Shown one piece after another: positions 55,720-64,000 of a stretch of 64,000 bases of DNA. The notes under the pieces are model-generated. The model was not told the origin of the DNA. It did no database searches and worked only from the letters and a program-made list of their open reading frames with translations. Every line of letters begins with the position of its first letter. The stretch's first letter is position 1. The stretch comes from Ophiobolus disseminans (Eukaryota; Ascomycota; Dothideomycetes; Pleosporales; Phaeosphaeriaceae): positions 248,001 through 312,000 of the forward strand of contig MU006245.1 of assembly GCA_010093685.1 (NCBI GenBank), written 5' to 3'. Both the position numbers and the translations under genes were made by a program.

Positions 55720-57335
55720 TCAATTAGCCAGAATCTTGAACCCCGACCCCCTCAGCGTCTGAAACACACCATCCGGATCATACTTCTTCGATGCCTTTCT
55801 CAACTTCCTAACATTCTCCTCTCCATACGTCTTAACCGGATCCTGCAGCCCATGCGCGTAGTTCAAATACTCCCAGTTCCAATTAATCCTCCGCTTAGTC
55901 CCCTCCTCCCCAAGTTTCTTATGCCACGCCTGCACGATAGGCAGAGCAATCTCTTCGTCCTGTGCGGTCTTGAGCTGCACCCAGATGAGGAACATGTGGC
56001 CGACGGTGTTATTCGCGACGCGTTTTTCCAGTCCGAGGACGTTGTTACCCTTGGAATGCGACACCACGGTGGGCGTGATAGCGTGGTGCGTGGTCAGGCT
56101 AGTGAACTGGGTGCCGTTAGGCAGCGCAGCGCGCAGCTGCTGAACAAGTAATTGATGCTGTTCTTGCGTGTACAAGATAAAATCAGGGTCCACGGTATAC
56201 GTCGAGGTAAACCAGATATGGTATTTGTCGTTCACATCTGCAAAAAATTCGCGCGTGAAGTTGCCCATGGTGTCGGAGCGCAGGCCGTTGCCGAGTTGCT
56301 TGTCCATGGAGATGATGGGCTGCAGTGTGGTCGCATTGGCGATGTTCGCGGTGTTGGAGAGAATAGTGGCGAGCTGCCACTTGTCGCTGGTGGTGTCGTA
56401 CTGGAACTGGAACATGGAGGAGCTGTTCATGTCTAAGGCGTGGCGCTCGGTGAAGGCGACCCAGCGGTTCACGAACTCCTCTTTCGCGCTCCAGTCGTAT
56501 TCGATGGCGCCGGCCCATATTAGAGGAACTTTTGGATTCGCGTAGGGGATCGCACGCATGTCGTAGCGGGTGATCAGGCCAAAGTTTCCACTGCTGCCAC
56601 GCTGCGCAACCCACAGGTCGCGGTTCTGCTGCTCGTTGGCGTTGACAATAGTTCCGTTTGCGAGTATCATTTCATAGTTGATGACGTTGTCGCATCCCCA
56701 GCCATGGCTAGGCCAATGGTACGAGATGCCGCCGCCCGCGATGAAGCCTGCAGCTCCGACTGGCGCGACGCGCCCTGCAGTGACGACGATACCATCGTCC
56801 ATGATCTCGTCGTAGATCTGGCCTGATCTCATCCCAGGGCCAATGGATACAATGCCCTTTTGCTTGTCATAGTTTGTCGTGTTCATGCGGACTGCAAAAA
56901 ATCTTACTCTTCATTCACGTTCTAGTATAGGGGGAAACCATACCGAAATCGATTGTAATGCCACTTTCGACAGAATTCGACAAGCGGTGCATCCCGTGCC
57001 CGCCACTCCGAATCCCGAACGGACATTTGAGTTTGCTTACGGTCTTCATGATTTCGGATGCATCCTGGGTCGACTCAGGGAGCAGGACGCACCAGGGAGC
57101 TTGGCGGGCACTCAGTGAAAAGATGGACTCTAGGCGCTCATTGTAGATCTCTGATTCCGGGAAGAACACCTTTTGGCGGAAGCTGCTGAGGTTGGTAAGC
57201 GTGTTGCACTGCGAAGATTTCAGCGTGATATCATGTCCACAACGAAGCAGCAGTCCTTACACATGGGCTTACTGCGTCCACAGTACTGGTGGCAAAAGCA
57301 GCGGCTCCTGCTGTAAAGACGAAATGAGATCTCAT
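55720..57335 (-). CDS. secreted FAD-linked oxidase (berberine-bridge type)
   Basis: Exons on the minus strand are 57335-57261, 57208-56944 and 56891-55720, giving 503 residues. A signal peptide is likely (MRSHFVFTAGAAAFATSTVD). The FAD_binding_4 domain has IRSGGHGMHR, with the His near 96 expected to bind FAD covalently, and WGCDNVINYEMILANG. The C-terminal BBE segment is WEYLNYAHG to KKYDPDGVFQTL. The first donor could alternatively lie 10 nt upstream; the chosen one gives a paired Cys (SPCCNTL). Several N-glycosylation sites (NNT, NAT, NGT) fit secretion. Substrate is unknown. Confidence 0.85.
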
Positions 57336-58038
57336 TGTTGAGTCCGTTTCTCAGGGCACGTGTAATCCGCCAATGAGATTTGTGGTGACTTTGAAAAGAA
57401 TCTTAGGCTGCCAGGTAACGGCAGTAGTAGCACCACCCCGGCGAAATAAATGAGACTATTCTGGAGCTGGGGCCACCTAGAAGAAGTGCTTACTAACACA
57501 AAATAGTCTACCTTTATTTCGCTGGGGTGGTGGTGGAGCTCATGTGATCCTATTAATGCAGGGTGATGGCGAGGAGCACCCGAGTTACGAAGATGCTCGT
57601 ATTTGGTGTTGCACCGGCTTCGGTGGTCAGTGCACTGACATCTTCGTACTGACCATTCTCTCGGGTCGCCCAGACGCACGCCACGGCAGCTAGGTATGGG
57701 TAGGCTCTTAAAAAGTGGGGTAGCTTAGTCCATGCTGATGACCCATGTACAATGGTTATGCATGTGTTACGCCAAGTGAGATTTCAGGCAACTATGTACA
57801 AGCATGCAAGGACCTCCCTTTGGGGACAGCTGCAGCTAGCTGTTTGCAGGAGTGAAGTGGGGCGTAGCGGAAACAAGGGTCCGCGACCGGGTCGGCTGTT
57901 TGCAACGCCAGCCGCTCCGGGCATAGCTGCGGCCATCATGGCTGACCAAGCCAAAACTTCTACTCCATTGTATATCTATCAAGCACCTCGTACCTAACCA
58001 CAGTCTGCACCAACTCGTACGAGCTAAACTCACTCAAC
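57336..58038. promoter_or_regulatory. divergent promoter FAD oxidase / SDR with hairpin insertion
   Basis: This is a 0.7-kb divergent region interrupted by the inverted-repeat element at 57431-57532. No further gene is seen. Confidence 0.4.
57431..57532. repeat. MITE-like inverted repeat
   Basis: Arms of about 30 bp are at 57431-57460 (starting CACCACCCCGGCGAAATAAA) and 57502-57532 as its reverse complement with a few differences. The loop is 41 nt. It is a short foldback element in a promoter. No target-site duplication was confidently seen. Confidence 0.6.
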
Positions 58039-59080
58039 ATGTCTGTGTACGTCATTACCGGAGTGTCGAGGGGAATCGGGGTAAGTCTGTCTTATGCCCT
58101 TGCTACCCCATTGCCCTTGCTTACTCCAGCGTAGTTTGAGTTCGTCAAGCAGCTCTCGGAAGACCCAAACAACCTGATTGTTGGCCTGGTCCGTGATAAA
58201 GCCACGACTGAGAAGAAGGTGGCAGCAGAGCTCAACCGCTCTAATGTCCACATCCTCCATGCAGACCTCACCGATTACGCTAGCCTAAAGCAAGCCGCTG
58301 CTGACACTACTGATATTGTTGGCGAGCGCGGCATTGACTACCTGGTTGCCAACGGCGGCATCGTGCCTTACTTTGACGGCTTTGGGCCTATCGGCGCATT
58401 GTAGGTCTACTTCCCACCAGCATATTGTTTGCGCCAGACCAAGCGCCGCGCGACCATTTACTCCCACCTAGGTACTGTCTGGTCTGTGGCTAAAGCTATG
58501 TGTTCACTAGGAGCGACAAGGTCGAAGAACTGGAGGCTGTTTCCACGCAGCTATGGCAGACCAACGTCATCGGCAACGTGCACCTGTTCCACCTCTTCAT
58601 CCCTCTCGTCCTAAAGGGCAAAGTTAAGAAGGTTATTACCATTTCCACGGGTCTGGCCGACATTGACTTGACCAACAATGTCGAGATTGATATCGGTGCT
58701 TTATACGCTGCCTCGAAGGCAGCTATGAATGTTATTGTCGCGAAGTTCAACGTGCAGTATAAGAAAGACGGCGTGCTCTTCATGGCTATCAGCCCGGGAG
58801 TCGTGGAGGTGGGCCACTATGCGAACAGTACGTATCCGTGTCTGTCTTGAAGATTGAAATACCTGGGACATCTGGCTAATGCATGCCCACAGTCACTCCA
58901 GAAGAGACGCAGGGATTGATGGGATTTGTAGGCAAGCTTGCGGCCTATGCGCCTCATTTCAAGGGCCCAATCGCTACAGAGGAATCCGTCCGAGCGGTCA
59001 GGTCGGTCTGGGAGAAGGCTAGCATCGAGACGGATGGTGGTGCGTTTGTCTCGCATCTTGGGAACAAGCAGTGGGTGTAG
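58039..59080 (+). CDS. short-chain dehydrogenase/reductase
   Basis: This is an NAD(P)-dependent oxidoreductase. Exons are 58039-58080, 58135-58400, 58511-58827 and 58893-59080, giving 270 residues. The cofactor motif is VITGVSRGIG (residues 5-14), followed by HADLTD, VANGG (NNAG equivalent), the catalytic Ser in ITISTGLA and YAASKAAMN (Tyr and Lys near 167-171). The chain matches the classical C-factor/NorA-like fungal SDR group. It is divergent from the first FAD oxidase and convergent with the second. Confidence 0.88.
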
Positions 59081-59537
59081 ACCTAGGGCATCCCGATCCA
59101 GTACACCAGATACACTCATTGATGCGGGTGTGGCTAGAATCTGAGGTTGCAAGGAGATGGTCTTGTATGGTACATGCACTAGTGAAGGCATGAGTCTATG
59201 TAATGAGGGTGCTCCTCCAACTCGCAGATCAGCTAGTCGATGTGTCAATGAAGCGTCTACTTCCTCAGAAAATAACAGGCGTACGTTACACGTATATCCA
59301 CGTACATTTGACGATGTGACTAGGTGTACCAAGGATATGTTTGCTTCCCAACATTCCCGAAGTCTCACGACGAGACCTTCTGCTACCAGTGCCTCTCCGC
59401 CATTTCCTCGGCTGTGTCTGGACGAAGAATGTCAGGAACATCCTGTCCTGGGCCTGGGACTAACATGAAAAAATGCATATAGGTCTGTCACCAGTCGTTT
59501 CCATGGAATGAAAGGGTCTATAACAATCTTAATTCTA
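59081..59537. other. convergent 3' region
   Basis: This lies between the ends of the SDR (+) and the second FAD oxidase (-). A 103-codon plus-strand frame at 59157 lacks family character. Confidence 0.3.
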
Positions 59538-61326
59538 TCATGTTGAACTAGATACAATAGGAACAAAGAAGCGGAAACGGTTCTCTGGATCGTATGCAAC
59601 CTTGAGCGAACGCAGTCTTTCCAAGCGCCACGCTTCATAACCATAGATAGACTCGAGTGTCTCGTAGTCGTGGCCCATGGCATAATTCACGTACAACTTT
59701 GGCCGACGACCGGGCTGGCCACCGTTCCAGATGTCCGTTGATTCCTTAGCCCACGTGTTTGCCGCGTCCAGCAGGTTAGATCCTTCCGGTAGTGCGGTGG
59801 CGAAGAACCTATAAGGATACAAGTCAGTCTATCCAATCGCGTATACAGTAATACCCGCCTGTTGCACGGAAGGGTGACGGCTTACATTATGTGGTTCTCC
59901 TCGCGGTGAGGGTAGGCGGTGGACTCAGAAGGAATAGCCTGGTATCCGGCAGTAGCGTAGCCCTCGTGCCAGAGATAGGCGGTGGCACCAAGCTCGGGGT
60001 ATTCGGCCACCTTCGCAATGTAATGATCGTAAAGCGCACGTTCCGCTGTAACATTGTACTCTAGTGTCAAGACACTGGATATGGCCAAGTTGCCAGAAAC
60101 ACAGTCTCCACTGGTGAGGTCAGATACTTCGGGGTATGAGAGGTCAATCATGTTCTCTGAGACAGCACCGATGGCGTTGAATGGTCTCAGGAGCTCTTCC
60201 GCTTCAATAGCTGGGCCGGCGTAATAGAAGCCCCATTTTAGCACCGCCTGGGAATGGTTAGCAATGGTCTTGGAATAGGAATGAAAAAACTACCAACCTC
60301 AGTTGTGCTCACAGAGCTATCCATAATAATGGATCCGTAATTGACACCCATCTTAGGAGGTGTAGTGCCATTGTAGCTTTTGTGGAAAGCGTTCAGCGTT
60401 TCAAATACGATCTCTAACTTATCCTGTGTCCAGGTATAGTTATGGAAGTGCCATGTGTCAATATCTTTAGGATAGATTTTCTTCACAATACTCGTGATAG
60501 CGGCGAAGTTATGACCAGCCCCTTTTAGGGCCCAGAGCAGATCCGAGTACCTCGTCTCATTCACACCAATCTCTGTGCCATTTGCCAGGACAACGTTGTA
60601 GTGCAGGATATTATCTGTGACTAACCCGTAGAGTCCATTGTAGCGCCCGTGGCCACCACCAAGTGCTGGGCCCAAAATGCCAACACATTTTGTAGCTCCA
60701 GTAGCTAACAAATTCAATATTAGCGATGAAACATTTCAACAACAATAGAGCGCTTACTGGTAACATAACCCTGGTCCCAAAGCGCTCTTATGACCTGACC
60801 GCCAGATGTTCCAGCTTGAAGTACGGCAGTTTTCTCATCTGGCTGAACAATAATGCCTTGGAGTCTTTCCACGTTGATTTGTATACCCGAGAAGGCTGAC
60901 AAGGAAGACGTTATTCCATGACCACGATTCCTCACGAGGAATTCGAAGCTATTGTCGTTACAGTATTTGATCTATGTTATCTGGGGTTAGCAGGACTATT
61001 TCAAGTTCTCAAGAACCTCCTGAGTAAATCCTCACAATTTTTGCTATGTCACGCTCGGCCACTGGTTCAACGACGACCTGAACATCAGGCCGCACGAAAC
61101 GATTCCATCTGCTGGTCGCGTTGGACCACTGGGGGTTATCAGACCCGAAAACTAGCGATCCATTGGAAAGTTGCGGGCCCAGCTCAGCTGCGACTGTGGT
61201 TGCAGTTATATTATCCCGCGAGAACAGTTTCCTCTGAAAATAACCAGACGCGATAGGAGAACTGGTCACGAGAGCCGGTAGGAGCGTGAGGCTGTAGACA
61301 ACGATGAAGGATTTAGGAGAGACCAT
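59538..61326 (-). CDS. secreted FAD-linked oxidase (berberine-bridge type), second copy
   Basis: Exons on the minus strand are 61326-61036, 60971-60758, 60704-60298, 60247-59886 and 59808-59538, giving 514 residues. A signal peptide is likely (SFIVVYSLTLLPALVTSSP). The FAD domain has LVRNRGHGITS with the probable covalent His near 113, then LGGGHGRYNGLYGLVTDN. The BBE end is YVNYAMGHDYETLESIYG to KVAYDPENRFRFF. It is distant from the first oxidase and has a different intron pattern, so the two are not a recent duplication. Substrate is unknown. Confidence 0.85.
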
Positions 61327-61665
61327 TTCTGTTTCGGTCCCGAGGTCTAGTCCTATTGATCACAATGGTAAAACTTTGGCGTTCTCCTTCGACACAACAG
61401 ACATCACGTCTGATTTAATGGTCTTCATTCTGAATGTCCACCGAAATCCTCGAACCTCGTAAAGCCAGTGCCGGTCAGCATAGCACGTTCCTCGCGCCAC
61501 ATCATGGAGATGTTTCAGCCGAGACCAGATATCAACCATGCACGGAAACTCACGACGGCGACTATCGAACGTGGCTTGAGAACCAACACAAGAGAACCAG
61601 TGCTTATGCGGCTGATTTCCTTTTTTAACCCAACAGCCGGGAAATGTCCACGGGTAGTACGATAG

Positions 61666-61736
61666 AGCTCGTAATTTCCAAGTTTTGAACCCCCACCAGT
61701 TTAGTGTAGGGGGCTAGAATTCGGAAAATACGAGCT
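61666..61736. repeat. 71-bp imperfect hairpin
   Basis: Left arm AGCTCGTAATTTCC (from 61666) pairs with the right arm ending at 61736 (GGAAAATACGAGCT), and an inner stem CCCCCAC pairs imperfectly with GTAGGGGG. It is a short foldback element at the edge of the repeat island. Confidence 0.5.
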
Positions 61737-62256
61737 TCTTCGTGATCGTTGGTTCTCAGCTGACTATTAGATGTGGTGATAGATAACGAGACAGGGTACA
61801 GGGCGCGGGAGTGGCGGTCATGCATGTATTGTGTAGAGAGACTAGCTGAGCGGGTATACCCCTCTGCGCCAAGCCCCTAGGTAGGGCTGCGGCGCGGCGG
61901 ATCACACATCACGCCGTATAGTAGAAGCGTCTGCGCAATCTAAGTAATACGTCTATTATGATTAGAAATTAGTAATTATTACTAAGATCTACTAGCTTTA
62001 CTAAAAGCTAGTAAGAGAGTAGACTAAGAAATTAAGAAATTTACAAATTATTAAATAGAAGCTTCTTGTGAAGGCGCTGCCGAAGTAGAGAGGATGTCTC
62101 CGGTATTCGTAGGCGCTGGGTTGAGTTTCGCAGATGGTCAAGCAGGGGGTTGTGACAGTTCTAACCGGGAGAACAGAAAGAGTAGTCACGAAGTATCACT
62201 ACAGAGATCAGGGTTGCTGGGAAGGCTGTATCAAGATCGCTGTATTGAGTTGAACA

Positions 62257-62279
62257 CGATGAGCTGTAAGAGCTCATCG
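62257..62279. repeat. perfect 9-bp inverted repeat
   Basis: CGATGAGCT, a 5-nt loop GTAAG, then AGCTCATCG. It is isolated, with no T-run that would suggest a polymerase III end. Confidence 0.5.
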
Positions 62280-62300
62280 CCTGTGTCTATATACTGTACG

Positions 62301-62440
62301 TGTCCCAGAGATCCCAGGTCGTCCCAGTCGTCCCAGATCGTATGGGACGTCTGGTACTCGCTGGGACGCTTGGGACGTGGGGTGTCCCAGGAGTCCCAGG
62401 CGTGGGGTCGGAACCTCGGCGTTCTGAGAGCTGTGGGACA
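62301..62440. repeat. cluster of TCCCAG and GGGACG motifs
   Basis: At least six TCCCAG copies and four GGGAC copies lie within 140 bp, arranged so that left and middle parts are partly inverted relative to each other. This is like the subterminal repeats of some DNA transposons. Confidence 0.5.
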
Positions 62441-62962
62441 GGGCCTTGGCGCACAGCCCCGCCTCAAGAGGTCCTATTGTGCAACGACAGCCTGTCGTTC
62501 CTCTCATAACCCGTCCGTCGCCCACCTCTAATACGTAGTCGTAACACTTCTTATTAAGTTAACTATACTTGGACTAATATTTGCCGCTTTTAGAATATCT
62601 TATTTAATAACTTACTAGTTACTATTAATCTTTTACTAAGAAGTATATTTAGGCCTATTAAAAGCTATCTAGTACACGCTACACTCTAACTAGCTTTGAG
62701 TGAAGTTAGTAGGCTTATCGTACGTCCCGCTAAACGGGCCGTTGGCTCCAAGCCCACCTGCACCAACAACCCGTACATGTAATTCCCCTGTCTGACAGCA
62801 TGGGTACGATCCTTACCAGCAGAGTAATGCGGTGTAACGTCAATTTCTTGTAAATGGCAAGTATATAAGTATGATAGCTCCGTCACGAGGGTTCACCGAT
62901 CTCTCCCCATCTTCCCCCACGGTGTACGTAGGCTATCTATGCACGACTGATCCTTCACAACC

Positions 62963-64000
62963 ATGCAGCAAGGGCAGATGACAACCGGTTGCGCCACATG
63001 CAAAGGTAGGTAGAGGACTGGTCCTAGCGAGAATACTCCTAAACGTGCCAGGTCGTGCCATCAGTTGCGATGGCGCCAGGCCCCACTGTACGAACTGCTC
63101 TCGATCTAACCGAAAATGCCACGGGTACGGTCTCAGGCTGTCCTGGCCGCGTGCGAACGATCGCCGGCGTGCTGTCGTCTCCAAGTCGCCATCAACCTAT
63201 CTGGAACTCCCCAAAACGGGCTCAGTCTCTGATGCACGATTTGTCCACACGTCACATTGGGATATCGAGTTGTACCACAGCTTGACAAGCTCTGCGCCAG
63301 TGCGCGCCTTGCCTTTGCTTGGCGTGCCAATGTTGTGGAACACATTCAAGTTGGAGGCTCCTGATCGAGATCTGTTCGAGTACTGTATGCCGTGAAAATT
63401 CCGCATAGCTACGCACCGAGCTTAATTAGGGGAGGCAGTGCTGACAGGTTCATGTGCACCATCTGCAGTTTGTTGTGTAGCGTCCGCGTCCCTGGCTACC
63501 TTTGGCCATGACGCTACCACCCTCGGGAACATCCTGGTTCGGATTGCTCTGGAAGAGAAGACGACCTCGACTGCAGCAGTGCTCCAGGCGCTGCTAGCCC
63601 TTTCTTCACTCCATCGCTACGGTCTACAGCCCCAAGCCGTTGAGCTGAAAATTGCTGCGCTGAGAAGCTTAGCAGAAGAATCAGCTGCACCAAGCCTGGG
63701 CGCGAAAGAAACCATTCAGCACACTGCCGCAGGGATGCTGCTTTGTTCGTTTGAGGTCCACCAGTCATCTTGCTCTTCAGACGAATGGATGGGATTTCTC
63801 AGCGGTGTCGAGACGGTTATAAACGCGTCCTCTATCAAAACACTACTTCAGCTCGGCTCTGATGTGGTCGTCTTGCTAGACTGGGTGCACTACCACGATG
63901 TCCTTGCTCGCTTCTCACTACTATACTGGGAAAGAGAAGGGACCCCGGAGCTCCCGTCGACTCCAACAAACTTCTTTGGTTTGCAGGTTCGTACAAGACA
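62963..64000 (+). CDS. Zn2Cys6 transcription factor, 3' end outside window
   Basis: Exons in view are 62963-63005, 63052-63384 and 63481 to near the edge (a GTTCGT donor-like site at 63987 may end it). The zinc cluster has Cys10, 13, 20, 27, 30 and 37 (CATCKGRAISCDGARPHC, then TNCSRSNRKC), split by an intron. The following sequence (FEYCASLATFGHD in spliced form, VLQALLALSSLHRYGLQP) matches the Fungal_trans_2 type of regulator. It may control the adjacent oxidase/transporter genes, though the repeat island lies between them. Confidence 0.85.

Larger units (their letters stand above)
61327..62962. repeat. repeat-derived island with AT-rich blocks
   Basis: Two strongly AT-rich, TA-dinucleotide-rich blocks (about 61925-62065 and 62525-62700) flank a more balanced segment. 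They resemble transposon remnants altered by repeat-induced point mutation. Hairpins at 61666-61736 and 62257-62279 and the TCCCAG/GGGACG cluster lie inside. No transposase frame is left. The right end (about 62880-62962) is the promoter of the last regulator. Confidence 0.55.

Noticed and set aside
61434..61628. 64-codon frame starting MSTEILEPRK
   Set aside because: It lies at the edge of the repeat island without recognisable features; probably fortuitous.
62686..62886. 66-codon minus-strand frame in the repeat island
   Set aside because: It overlaps an AT-rich block and has no family features; likely transposon debris.

Overview
The window is nuclear DNA of a filamentous ascomycete. The evidence is many protein genes interrupted by short introns (44 to about 120 nt, mostly near 50, with GT..AG ends and CTRAY-like branch sites), three Zn2Cys6 regulators, a fungal-type Pex8 ending in SKL, and fungal family members such as Cbp3, Tah18, Hat1 and Swc2. 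Protein flavour suggests a dothideomycete, perhaps Pleosporales, but that placement is inference and the species cannot be named from sequence reading alone.

From 1 to about 46 kb the window is gene-dense and mostly housekeeping. In order: ribosomal protein eS24 (+), SWR1-complex subunit Swc2/YL1 (-), an RRM plus Pumilio-repeat RNA-binding protein (+), mRNA guanylyltransferase (-), the cytochrome bc1 assembly chaperone Cbp3 (-), an arrestin-like adaptor (+), a broken cysteine-rich small gene (+), a two-RRM protein (-), the diflavin reductase Tah18 (+), an F-box protein (-), a ZIP9-type metal transporter (-), histone acetyltransferase Hat1 (+), glycinamide ribonucleotide formyltransferase (+), a peptidase-C45/acyltransferase-like Ntn hydrolase (-), a polysaccharide deacetylase (+), two divergent Zn2Cys6 regulators, an unknown 301-residue protein, a TMEM170-type membrane protein (-), the peroxin Pex8 (+), a CCCH zinc-finger protein (+), a Ser/Pro-rich protein with an unresolved junction (+), a RING protein (-) and a NUDIX hydrolase (+). 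Exon structures were assembled by hand and nearly all close in frame.

From about 46 to 53 kb the sequence changes to accessory DNA. It holds degraded gene copies, including two of three members of a small unrecognised paralogous family (the third lies at 37.3-37.7 kb). It also holds a protein with a fungal STAND-type N-terminal domain and a heptad repeat, and a short gene of unknown function.

From 53.6 kb to the right edge the genes look like part of a specialised-metabolism or detoxification locus: a 14-TM-type MFS exporter, two secreted FAD-linked (berberine-bridge-type) oxidases, a short-chain dehydrogenase and a Zn2Cys6 regulator cut by the window end. No polyketide, peptide or terpene synthase is visible. 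The stretch 61.3-62.96 kb is a repeat-derived island with two very AT-rich blocks, hairpins and a cluster of TCCCAG/GGGACG motifs. The most unusual signals are the decaying three-copy family, an open frame broken by three stops that are all one C-to-T change from Gln codons, and a hairpin element whose loop shares an exact 19-mer with a nearby coding exon.
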